A DNA stretch of 64,000 nucleotides from Arachidicoccus terrestris (GTDB lineage Bacteria > Bacteroidota > Bacteroidia > Chitinophagales > Chitinophagaceae): positions 3,782,001-3,846,000 of the forward strand of contig NZ_CP083387.1 of assembly GCF_020042345.1 (NCBI RefSeq), written 5' to 3'. Position 1 is the first letter of the stretch; every line of letters starts with the position of its first letter. Shown piece after piece: positions 54,090 through 62,257 of the stretch. Both the position numbers and the translations under genes were made by a program. The notes beneath the pieces were generated by a model. It saw only the letters and a program-made list of their open reading frames with translations. It searched no databases and was not told where the DNA came from.

Positions 54090-55176
54090 ATGACCAGTGA
54101 ACATTTAAAAGATATAAGAGACCGCCTATTGGTTTTGAGGAGGTTTCTTTGACGTCGAGAATCGACAACAAAAGTTAGAGGAAGATAGAAGATTGAGCGT
54201 TTCTGCTGGTTTCTGGGATGATAATACCCGGGCTACGCAAACGATGAAAGAAATCCAGATACTGGAATACTGGTTGCATCTATATGAAGATGTAGAAACC
54301 GCGGTAGAGGATTTTGCTGTACTCTTTGAGTTTTGGAAGGCAGGTGATGCGACCGAACAGGAGACACAGCAGGCGTACGATCTGTCCCTTGAAAAACTGG
54401 AGGAAGCAGAGTTTAAAAGTACACTGAATCAACCTGAAGATGAACTGCCGGCAGTTGTTCAGATTAATTCTGGTGCAGGAGGTACGGAAAGCCAGGATTG
54501 GGCTGAAATGTTACTGCGCATGTATAGGATGTATGGTGAGAAACAAGGTTGGAAAGTTACTGAAATGGATTATCAGGAAGGAGATGGTGCTGGGATCAAA
54601 ACGGCCACATTGGAATTTGAAGGTAGCTTTGCTTATGGGTTTCTGAAGGGAGAAAGTGGCGTACACAGACTTGTCAGAATCTCTCCATTTGACAGTAATG
54701 CAAGAAGACATACTTCCTTTGCGTCTGTATATGTTTATCCACTCATTGATGATTCTATTGAGATTGAGGTAAATCCGGCTGATCTGGAATGGGAGTTCTA
54801 TCGCAGTGGTGGTAAAGGTGGCCAAAACGTCAATAAAGTGGAGACGGCCGTTCGGTTAAAACATATTCCTTCTGGTATTATCGTAGAATGTCAACAATCC
54901 AGAACTCAGGGTGAAAATAGAGAAATTGCGCTGACCATGCTGAAGAGCCGCCTTTATGAAGAAGAGCTTCGGCGCCGCCAGGAGCTGCAGAACGCCACCA
55001 ATGCAAACAAGAAAAAAATAGAATGGGGTTCGCAGATCCGCAGTTATGTTTTTCATCCTTATAAAATGATTAAGGATCATCGTACCGATTACGAAACGGG
55101 CAACGTTCAACCTGTTATGGATGGGGATCTTGATGGCTTTATTAAGGCCAACCTCATGTCACAGAATGTAGATTGA
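54090..55176 (+). CDS. prfB: Peptide chain release factor 2, with programmed +1 frameshift
   Basis: The first frame starts at ATG 54090 ([20 protein letters not shown]) and stops at TGA 54150-54152. A +1 shift at CTT-TGA-C continues as [20 protein letters not shown] to 55176, giving about 361 residues, the normal RF2 length. The shift site has a Shine-Dalgarno-like AGGAGG (54138-54143) three bases upstream of CTTTGA, the same spacing as in E. coli. RF2 reads UAA and UGA: the anticodon-like tripeptide SPF appears in [18 protein letters not shown], and GGQ at residues 243-245 ([11 protein letters not shown]) catalyses peptide release. Because UGA is its own target, the shift autoregulates RF2. 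Confidence 0.96.
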
Positions 55177-55276
55177 ATATTGGCTACGGTGGCTTTCTAA
55201 TATATGAAAGATAGCTGTGGCCTTCTTACATAAATTGCCGGGTAAGTTTCTTACCATTTTAAAGATAGACGAGACA

Positions 55277-56743
55277 ATGGCTCATTTGCAACAACAAAAG
55301 GGGACTCAGGATCTATTTCAGGCTTTTAAAAAGCAGCTTGAAATATGTTTTCCTTATGTGTTGAATGGCTTTGCCGGTAATCGCCATAACCAAACCCAGT
55401 GGTCAAGGCGGCCGGTATTGCTGGCGATCAGCGGGGGAATGGACAGCATGGTACTCGGTCGATTGCTTTTTGATATGGGAATTCCGGCCATCTGGGTACA
55501 TTGCAATTTTCATTTAAGAGGGGAGGAGAGTGACCGGGACGCATCCTTTGTTCGCTCTCAGGCAGCACTTATAAAAACACCTTTAATTGTCAAGGATTTT
55601 CATGCCGGGAATCAGGCCACCGAATGGAAAATGTCCATTGAAGAAACTGCCAGAAAGCTTCGGTATGATTTCTTTAAAGCACTAATAGCAAAAGATAAAG
55701 TGGCATGGGAGGGTATTGATTTACCTGATCCCGCTCCTGAATTCTTAATGACCGCTCATCATGCAAACGACCAGATAGAGACCTTGCTTTTGAATTTTTT
55801 CAGGGGTTGTGGTATTAGTGGCTTGCATGGAATTCCTGCAAAAAATGGAAACATACTCAGACCGCTGCTTGCATTTAAACGATCATCGCTGTTTAATTAT
55901 GCAAGATCTGCCGGGATAGACTGGGTGGAGGATTCAACGAATCAATCTACAGACTATACGAGAAATTATCTCCGCAATAAAATTTTACCCGAGTTAAAAA
56001 CGATTTATCCTGTCATTGAAGATACACTGTTAGATAACCTTCAGCGGTTCAGTCAGGCAGAAGTTTTATATCAGGCAGGCCTTGAGAAATATAAAAAGCG
56101 GCTGTTGAATTTTCAGGATGGTCACTTATACTTAAGTGTGCGGTTGCTGCAAAAGTCGGGTATTGCCTTAACCCTTCTTTGGGAAGCATTAAGGCCTTAT
56201 GGGTTTGGATATAGGCAACTTCCCGAAGTAGAAAAATTATTATCGTCTGAGAGTGGTGCTTATCAGGATAATGCAGCAAAAGATTATCGTATTTTGCGTA
56301 ACCGGGCCCATTTAGTTCTGTCACCACTGAATGAGAAAATTGCCGGAATCATTTTAATAGAAAAAGGCGTGCAAGCCATTGAGTTCCCAGCCGGCAGACT
56401 AGAGCTCTCCGTTCAACAAGGAGTCCCATCTAAAATCCTGACAGACCCGACCGTGGCTATGATAGACAGTAGAAAAATTTCCTTTCCTTTACTGCTCAGA
56501 AAATGGAAGCCGGGTGATTACTTTTATCCGCTGGGCATGCTTAAGAAGAAGAAGGTTGCGCGCTTTTTAATTGATCAAAAAGTAGGTATGCATGAAAAGG
56601 GACAGATATGGGTATTACTTGAGAGCGGAGGGCGTATTATTTGGGTGGTGGGACACCGACTGGATGAGCGGTTCAAAATTACACAAGGGACAAAAAATAT
56701 TCTTAAACTTAAACTACTACCGACAAACGATTGCCCTAAATAA
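55277..56743 (+). CDS. tilS: tRNA(Ile)-lysidine synthetase
   Basis: About 488 residues from ATG 55277 (a GTG at 55217 is less likely). PP-loop ATPase: LLAISGGMDSMVLGRLLFDM (S-G-G-x-D-S) near residue 38, then ADHHANDQIETLLLNFFRG-like segment TAHHANDQIETLLLNFFRGC and SRLYTR... region with DSTNQSTDYTRNYLRNKI, the TilS signature. The C-terminal domain (KWKPGDYFYPLGMLKKKKVA) is the TilS_C fold. Converts C34 of the CAU-anticodon tRNA(Ile) to lysidine so it reads AUA. Confidence 0.95.
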   Translation: MAHLQQQKGTQDLFQAFKKQLEICFPYVLNGFAGNRHNQTQWSRRPVLLAISGGMDSMVLGRLLFDMGIPAIWVHCNFHLRGEESDRDASFVRSQAALIKTPLIVKDFHAGNQATEWKMSIEETARKLRYDFFKALIAKDKVAWEGIDLPDPAPEFLMTAHHANDQIETLLLNFFRGCGISGLHGIPAKNGNILRPLLAFKRSSLFNYARSAGIDWVEDSTNQSTDYTRNYLRNKILPELKTIYPVIEDTLLDNLQRFSQAEVLYQAGLEKYKKRLLNFQDGHLYLSVRLLQKSGIALTLLWEALRPYGFGYRQLPEVEKLLSSESGAYQDNAAKDYRILRNRAHLVLSPLNEKIAGIILIEKGVQAIEFPAGRLELSVQQGVPSKILTDPTVAMIDSRKISFPLLLRKWKPGDYFYPLGMLKKKKVARFLIDQKVGMHEKGQIWVLLESGGRIIWVVGHRLDERFKITQGTKNILKLKLLPTNDCPK

Positions 56744-56765
56744 AGGGCAGCTCGGGCGAATGTGT

Positions 56766-56773
56766 TATATTCG
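56766..56773 (+). promoter_or_regulatory. Near-consensus -7 element TATATTCG for the DUF3467 gene
   Basis: One base from TAnnTTTG, 22 bases before the ATG at 56796 and after the tilS stop at 56743. Confidence 0.35.
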
Positions 56774-56795
56774 CAGTTTAAAATCTATTATTTAT

Positions 56796-57119
56796 ATGGC
56801 CAACCAGAAGGACAACGCAAATACACCGGAGCATCTTAATATTGAGATCAGTGAGGAGGTGGCAGAAGGTACTTATTCGAATCTGGCGATCATTACGCAT
56901 AGCAATGCAGAGTTTATTGTAGATTTTGTAAATGTTATGCCGGGTAATCCGAAAAATAAGGTAAAATCCAGGATCATCCTTTCACCGATGCATGCCAAAA
57001 GGCTGCTAGGAGCACTGGCGGACAATGTTCGTCGCTTTGAGAGTGAAAATGGAGAAATTAAGGATCTGGATGCCATTGAAATCCCTATGAATTTCGGAGG
57101 TCCTGCAGCACAAGCTTAA
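56796..57119 (+). CDS. DUF3467 family protein
   Basis: 107 residues from ATG 56796; the frame opens further back inside tilS but that stretch is only a shadow. DUF3467 pattern: IEISEEVAEGTYSNLAIITH, SNAEFIVDFVNVMPGNPKNK, VKSRIILSPMHAKRLLGALA, DNVRRFESENGEI. Small cytoplasmic protein found across Bacteroidota, role unknown. 32 bp before the next gene. Confidence 0.9.
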   Translation: MANQKDNANTPEHLNIEISEEVAEGTYSNLAIITHSNAEFIVDFVNVMPGNPKNKVKSRIILSPMHAKRLLGALADNVRRFESENGEIKDLDAIEIPMNFGGPAAQA

Positions 57120-57151
57120 GCACGTTTTTTTCAAGTACAAATTATAATTCT

Positions 57152-58792
57152 ATGAGTTTAGGTTATTTTAATTATCCTTTGCCGGCTAATGAACCGGTTT
57201 TAGGGTATGCTCCCGGGTCTGCGGAGAGAAAAGCCCTCAGCAAAGCCTTGGCTGATGCTAAGAAAAAGAAGTTAGAAATACCCATGTATATTGGTGGTCG
57301 CGCCGTAAAAACCGGCAAAAAAGTTGAAATTCGCCCCCCTCATGAACTGAGCCACACGCTGGGCTTTTTCCATCGTGGAGATGATAAACATATTAACCAG
57401 GCGATCGACGCTGCCCTGAAGGCCAAAAGTAGCTGGGAGGCAATGCCCTGGGAAGACCGGGCGCACATCTTTTTAAAAGCAGCAGATCTTATTGCTCAGA
57501 AGTACCGTGCCGAACTAAATGCGGCCACAATGCTTTGCCAGAGTAAGAATGCTTATCAGGCGGAAATTGACAGCGCCTGTGAACTGATCGACTTTCTACG
57601 GTTCAATGTACATTTCCTCAGTAAGATCTACCGGCAGCAGCCCAGTGACAGCCCCGGTGTAAAAAACCGGACGGAATGGCGTCCGCTGGAAGGATTTGTA
57701 TTGGCTCTTACGCCGTTCAATTTTACGGCCATTGCGGGTAATCTGCCCACCAGTGCAGCCCTTTGCGGTAATGTGGTAGTCTGGAAACCGGCTGATACTC
57801 AAGTCTATAGTGCGCAGCTTATTATGAAAATACTGAAGGAAGCAGGCCTTCCTGATGGCGTTATCAACCTCGTGTATGTCAGTGGGCAGAAACTGGGTAA
57901 GATCGTGTTCTCTCACCCTGATTTTGCTGGCATTCACTTCACTGGCTCTTCTGCGGTATTCAACACGATCTGGAAAACCATTGGAGAAAATATCAATCGC
58001 TATAAATCCTACCCAAGAATCGTTGGGGAAACAGGGGGTAAAGATTTCGTGGTTATTCACAAATCTGCCAATATTGATGAGGCTGTCACAGCCCTGGCAA
58101 GAGGTGCATTTGAATATCAGGGACAGAAATGTTCTGCCGCTTCAAGAGCGTATATCCCTTCTAACCTGGCAGACCGGATCAAGACAAAGCTCATCAATAC
58201 TGTGAAATCCTTCAAAATGGGGCCAGTAGATGATTTTAGTAATTTTATCAATGCTGTCATTGATGAGAAGAGCTTCGATAAGATATCCAATTATCTAAAA
58301 AACGCAGCGAAAGACCGAAAAGCCAGCATTCTGGTGGGAGGAAATTGTGATAAAACGGAAGGCTATTTTGTCGAACCGACAATTATTGAAGCCAAAGATC
58401 CTAAGTATGTTACCATGTGCGAAGAAATCTTCGGCCCGGTATTGACAATATACGTTTATGACGCGGATAAGTTTGAACAAACGCTGGATCTGGTGGACAG
58501 CACTTCTCCATATGCCTTGACTGGTTCTATTCTGGCCCAGGACAGACAGGCAATTGCCTTGGCTACAGAGCGTTTGCGTTTTTCTGCTGGCAATTTCTAC
58601 GTTAACGATAAACCAACAGGCGCGGTGGTAGGACAGCAGCCATTTGGTGGTGCCAGGGCTTCTGGTACCAATGATAAAGCTGGCAGTGCCCTAAACCTGT
58701 ACCGGTGGTTAAGTGCCCGTAGCATTAAAGAAACCTTGAATCCGCCAGTAGATTATACTTATCCGTTCCTGGCCAAGGATGCGGAGCAATAA
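57152..58792 (+). CDS. pruA: 1-pyrroline-5-carboxylate dehydrogenase (proline catabolism)
   Basis: 546 residues, stand-alone P5C dehydrogenase (no PutA proline dehydrogenase domain). ALDH hallmarks: ALTPFNFTAIAGNLPTSAAL (NAD-binding N-terminal motif), IVGETGGKDFVVIHKSANID with the general base Glu, GAFEYQGQKCSAASRAYIPS carrying the catalytic Cys, and EEIFGPVLTIYVYDADKF. Oxidises glutamate semialdehyde to glutamate. Its usual partner ProDH is not in the window. Preceded by DUF3467, followed by a terminator. Confidence 0.94.
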   Translation: MSLGYFNYPLPANEPVLGYAPGSAERKALSKALADAKKKKLEIPMYIGGRAVKTGKKVEIRPPHELSHTLGFFHRGDDKHINQAIDAALKAKSSWEAMPWEDRAHIFLKAADLIAQKYRAELNAATMLCQSKNAYQAEIDSACELIDFLRFNVHFLSKIYRQQPSDSPGVKNRTEWRPLEGFVLALTPFNFTAIAGNLPTSAALCGNVVVWKPADTQVYSAQLIMKILKEAGLPDGVINLVYVSGQKLGKIVFSHPDFAGIHFTGSSAVFNTIWKTIGENINRYKSYPRIVGETGGKDFVVIHKSANIDEAVTALARGAFEYQGQKCSAASRAYIPSNLADRIKTKLINTVKSFKMGPVDDFSNFINAVIDEKSFDKISNYLKNAAKDRKASILVGGNCDKTEGYFVEPTIIEAKDPKYVTMCEEIFGPVLTIYVYDADKFEQTLDLVDSTSPYALTGSILAQDRQAIALATERLRFSAGNFYVNDKPTGAVVGQQPFGGARASGTNDKAGSALNLYRWLSARSIKETLNPPVDYTYPFLAKDAEQ

Positions 58793-58811
58793 CATACCCC
58801 TATATTAGAGG

Positions 58812-58839
58812 AAATCCACTTTCTTAGGAAGGTGGATTT
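58812..58839 (+). terminator. Terminator after pruA
   Basis: 8-bp stem AAATCCAC / GTGGATTT (58812-58819 with 58832-58839) and a T-rich tail, 20 bases after the pruA stop. Confidence 0.65.
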
Positions 58840-58901
58840 TTATTAGGATCAATAGACTGGTAATTTTACAAATAAATTCGGAATTCTAGAGAAAAAACCT
58901 A

Positions 58902-58909
58902 TATTTTTG
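58902..58909 (+). promoter_or_regulatory. -7 element TATTTTTG for the PDH beta gene
   Basis: Exact TAnnTTTG, 46 bases before the ATG at 58956; no good -33 box. Confidence 0.45.
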
Positions 58910-58955
58910 CGCCGTAAATTACGAGTAATCTTATATTAAATTAGATAAATATATT

Positions 58956-59942
58956 ATGCGACAAATAGCCTTTCGTGAAGCATTGCGTGAAGCGATGAAT
59001 GAAGAAATGAGAAGAGATGAGCGTGTATTCTTAATGGGAGAAGAAGTAGCTGAATACAATGGTGCTTACAAAGTGAGCCAGGGTATGCTGGCTGAATTCG
59101 GTCCTAAACGTGTGATTGATACGCCTATCTCCGAATTAGGCTTCACCGGTGTGGCTGTAGGCGCTGCTCAAAACGGATTATTGCCTATCGTAGAATATAT
59201 GACCTGGAATTTTGCTGTTTTAGCACTCGATCAGATCCTGAATACGGCATCTAAAATGCTGGCTATGAGTGGAGGTCAAATTGGCTGCCCTATCGTATTG
59301 CGTGGACCCAACGGTAGTGCAGGACAGCTGGGTGCCCAGCATTCTACGGCTTTTGAAGCCTTATATGCCAATATCCCCGGTATTAAAGTGGTATCCGTGT
59401 CGAATGGTTATGACGGTAAAGGTTTATTGAAACAGGCCATCCGTTATGAACAGGACCCTGTGATCTTCATGGAAAGTGAAGTGATGTACGGTGATAAATG
59501 TGAAGTGCCTGAAGAAGAATATTATATAGAGATTGGCAAGGCAGCGATAAAAAAAGAAGGCAAAGACGTTACTATTGTATCTTTCAATAAAATGATGAAG
59601 GTTGCGCTGGCTGCGGCAGAAGAACTGGAAAAAGAAGGTATTAGTGCCGAAGTAATCGACCTTAGAACGATCCGCCCACTGGATTGGAGAACCATTCTGG
59701 AAAGTGTTAAAAAGACCAATCGCCTGGTGATCGTGGAGGAGCAATGGCCGTTTGCTTCTGTCAGTTCAGAAATTACTTACCGCATTCAAAAAGAAGGTTT
59801 CGATTATTTAGATGCACCTATTCGCAGAATTACTGCTGCTGATGCACCGATGCACTATGCTCCTACACTGGTGGAAGCTTATCTGCCCAGCGTCGGCCGT
59901 GTCGTTAAGCTGGTTAAAGAAGTGATGTACCTGAAAAAATAA
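58956..59942 (+). CDS. pdhB: Pyruvate dehydrogenase E1 component, beta subunit
   Basis: 328 residues, the usual length of the separate E1-beta chain. Seen: FREALREAMNEEMRRDERVF, LMGEEVAEYNGAYKVSQGML, IDTPISELGFTGVAVGAAQN, GGQIGCPIVLRGPNGSAG, QHSTAFEALYANIPGIKVVS and EVIDLRTIRPLDWRTILESV. With E1-alpha it uses thiamine diphosphate to decarboxylate pyruvate for the PDH complex. Its E1-alpha, E2 and E3 partners are not in the window, so the complex is encoded at more than one locus. The gene could instead belong to a related 2-oxoacid dehydrogenase, but the sequence is closest to PDH. Confidence 0.93.
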   Translation: MRQIAFREALREAMNEEMRRDERVFLMGEEVAEYNGAYKVSQGMLAEFGPKRVIDTPISELGFTGVAVGAAQNGLLPIVEYMTWNFAVLALDQILNTASKMLAMSGGQIGCPIVLRGPNGSAGQLGAQHSTAFEALYANIPGIKVVSVSNGYDGKGLLKQAIRYEQDPVIFMESEVMYGDKCEVPEEEYYIEIGKAAIKKEGKDVTIVSFNKMMKVALAAAEELEKEGISAEVIDLRTIRPLDWRTILESVKKTNRLVIVEEQWPFASVSSEITYRIQKEGFDYLDAPIRRITAADAPMHYAPTLVEAYLPSVGRVVKLVKEVMYLKK

Positions 59943-59967
59943 CTGAAAGGTTATTCAATATATTTTT

Positions 59968-60006
59968 ATCCGTCATCTGTTATTGGACCCACAACAGATG
60001 ACGGAT
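59968..60006 (+). terminator. Terminator after pdhB
   Basis: 14-bp stem ATCCGTCATCTGTT / AACAGATGACGGAT (59968-59981 with 59993-60006) and T8 tail. Confidence 0.85.
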
Positions 60007-60592
60007 TTTTTTTATCTGAAGAATTATCAGTCTAGGTAAGGGGCTGTTTTACTGCCTGTTAAACGAGAAATCAGGCTTTAAAGCAGAGTGGTTATGTATA
60101 CGCATTTTCATATAATTATCTGCCTCTTAATGATCGTGTTCCGAACTTACAGAGGTAGGTATTTGCTCAGCAATGATTTATTGGATAGTGCCTTTGCAGA
60201 CGATATTATTTGCTGCTAAATACCATTGATGTACGGTTGCCTATTCACAGGCAGGGTGTTCTGTCACGGACAATTGCGGGAACAATATTGTTTCCGGCCA
60301 TATCTTTGATAATCCCGTTCTAAAAACCCCTGCCGCTTAATATCAGTGTGCAAACTGTACAAGTCGGGTCTGCTTTCTCTGATGAGGAGGACTTCTACCG
60401 TATACAGACTGATTAACGAGATATTGTGTGGTTTAATGACCAAGAAGGCGGGGTGCGGATATCTACCCAAAGACATAGACTAAAAGGTGTCTTACATGCG
60501 GGTATGCCGTCATTTACCGACTGTAGAATTTTGTTGAAGTCAGATATCAACGTGTCTGTTACGAAGCCCGGCCTTGACCGTGTATCGATGGA
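60007..60592. other. 586-bp region without a supportable gene
   Basis: Both strands show short open frames (plus 60426-60611, minus 60264-60476), and the codon pattern is mildly protein-like on each (IVWFNDQEGGVRISTQRH on plus; FLERDYQRYGRKQYCSRNC on minus), but no frame exceeds 70 codons, no family is recognised, and stops interrupt both. It may be a decayed gene; I could not decide strand or identity. Confidence 0.4.
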
Positions 60593-61987
60593 TCAGCGCC
60601 CCATAAGATAGACATTATCACCGCTGATCAGAGAAACTTTATAGGAGATACGTTCTGCATTTCTGCTACTGGGAACCTTAAGTGTCGTCGTTTTGCCGGC
60701 ATTTATTTTTCCAGTCTGGAGGGTTTCTCCTTGAATGAATTTTCCTTCCTTATCGTAATATTTAATTTCCACGACGGCTATATTGAGGTCATCTTTTGAA
60801 GTATTATGAACTCTAATTTTCACGTTTTTAATACCCGGTTCCGGCGCCTTATTCAAGGACAAACTAACATAATCTGCTATACTTGCCGCTTTTTGTGCTT
60901 TTTTTTCAGGCGCCTTTTTTTCAGGCGCTTCCTTGGCTGTTGTTGTCACAGGTGTATCCGCTTTTTTCTCTACCGGGGCTGTTGCCTTTGCCGGAGGAGC
61001 CTTGACCGTATTTTTATCCGTACTGCTGTCTTTTAGGGCCGTTGTTTTTTGTGCTGTCACGGATGGAGTAGTGGAGGCTGAGGTCCGCGAGGGAGTTTGT
61101 GCGGCTTTCTCTGAGACCTTGGCTAACCTGCTGCTATCCTTAACGGACTTAGGTTGCGAAGTGGTGTTCACGGCATTTCCAGTTGGCTTATGCATGGGAA
61201 TAGCCGCCGGCCCGTCGGTCTTGACTGTATTGTTTTTTTGTGAGTCTTGCCGTTTGCTGCCCGCAGTTGAAGAATCACGAACTGCAAGGCCGGTTGCCGC
61301 AATGCCCGAATCTGTAGAAGGCGTTGTAAATTGTTTATATCCCCACCAGGCCAGAAAGCCAATACCACCAATGATGATAATCGGAAGAAAGAATTCCTTA
61401 AAAAAATGGGAGTTTTGTGGACGAGCAGTCGTCCGAACTGGCTTAGGAGTGGGGTGGTGCCGGACTTCTCTGAGCGGAGCTTCATCCAAGTTTTGGATCT
61501 GAGGGTGTATTTTTTGATGCGCATTTGCGGCGGCATGAGCCGCAGCAGATCCACTTGTATACATTTGTGTGGACTCCAGAGGTTTTTCTATCCGTGAATT
61601 TTTGGCCCGTTCTTTTACCTTCTCATTTATATTGACGCCCGTCTTATCCACTGGTGGCGGAACAGTTGTCTTTTTTTTGGGCAAGGCTGAGGGCATGCGT
61701 TTAAACGGAGAGGGTCCGGCCGAAGGTTCTGGTTTAGGAACGGTCGCCTCGGGTTTTACCTGGTCCTCGTCCTTGATTTCTATCAATTTCTTATCTGCAG
61801 TAAACTTATATTTTGGTTTGGGTGTACTTTGCAACCCCTGTTGCAGTTCAGCAAAACTATTGGGCGATTTCCACTCGGAACCGCCATCGATCTTGATCAG
61901 GTCGCTGGAATTGAGCCCTTGGCTGAGTAACGCCTCTTTGGTAAACGGGCCCTTTTCGATGTTATTTCTACGTAACCAGTATTGCAC
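60593..61987 (-). CDS. GYF_2-domain membrane protein with low-complexity linker
   Basis: 464 residues. N-terminal GYF_2/DUF4339 domain (MQYWLRRNNIEKGPFTKEAL, GSEWKSPNSFAELQQGL) that usually displays peptides or handles signals at the membrane, then a Pro/Lys/Ala-rich linker (about 60-195) rich in Ser/Thr and Lys, one transmembrane helix at about 205-225 (LPIIIIGGIGFLAWWGYKQF), a second Thr/Lys/Ala linker, and a C-terminal beta domain of about 100 residues (VSLSLNKAPEPGIKNVKIRV, EIKYYDKEGKFIQGETLQTG) of the FxLYD/Ig-like kind. The whole reads as a bitopic protein linking a cytoplasmic binding domain with an outer sensory domain. Function unknown. Confidence 0.8.
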   Translation of the reverse strand: MQYWLRRNNIEKGPFTKEALLSQGLNSSDLIKIDGGSEWKSPNSFAELQQGLQSTPKPKYKFTADKKLIEIKDEDQVKPEATVPKPEPSAGPSPFKRMPSALPKKKTTVPPPVDKTGVNINEKVKERAKNSRIEKPLESTQMYTSGSAAAHAAANAHQKIHPQIQNLDEAPLREVRHHPTPKPVRTTARPQNSHFFKEFFLPIIIIGGIGFLAWWGYKQFTTPSTDSGIAATGLAVRDSSTAGSKRQDSQKNNTVKTDGPAAIPMHKPTGNAVNTTSQPKSVKDSSRLAKVSEKAAQTPSRTSASTTPSVTAQKTTALKDSSTDKNTVKAPPAKATAPVEKKADTPVTTTAKEAPEKKAPEKKAQKAASIADYVSLSLNKAPEPGIKNVKIRVHNTSKDDLNIAVVEIKYYDKEGKFIQGETLQTGKINAGKTTTLKVPSSRNAERISYKVSLISGDNVYLMGR

Positions 61988-62204
61988 TTTTGTTTTAAAG
62001 GATTGACATAAAAATAGGGAATATCAAAGACTTAAAAAAACGAACAGTAAAATTAGGATTATTTTATCCCATAACTGGCCGAAAAATTCTCCAAAATACT
62101 CATTAGCAATTATTTTGCCATTTTATTTTGCCTGGAATTTTCAAGCTAAATATTTTGTACGGCAGCCGGATTTTTAGCGCCGATTTAGGCATAAATTTCG
62201 TAGC

Positions 62205-62230
62205 TTTACGCCTTACATGCAAGGCGTAAA
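62205..62230 (+). repeat. 10-bp inverted repeat just upstream of gyrA
   Basis: TTTACGCCTT (62205-62214) and AAGGCGTAAA (62221-62230) are perfect complements around a 6-base spacer, 28 bases before the gyrA start. The left arm overlaps TAGCTTTA (62201-62208), one base off a -7 element. Could be an operator or a leader stem. Confidence 0.6.
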
Positions 62231-62257
62231 TTCGCTTTAGATATTTTTTAATTATAT

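Noticed and set aside
60264-60611. Short open frames on both strands before the GYF_2 gene
   Set aside because: Neither is longer than about 70 codons, both are interrupted nearby, and I could not match a family. Possibly decayed coding DNA, but the evidence is too thin to name.
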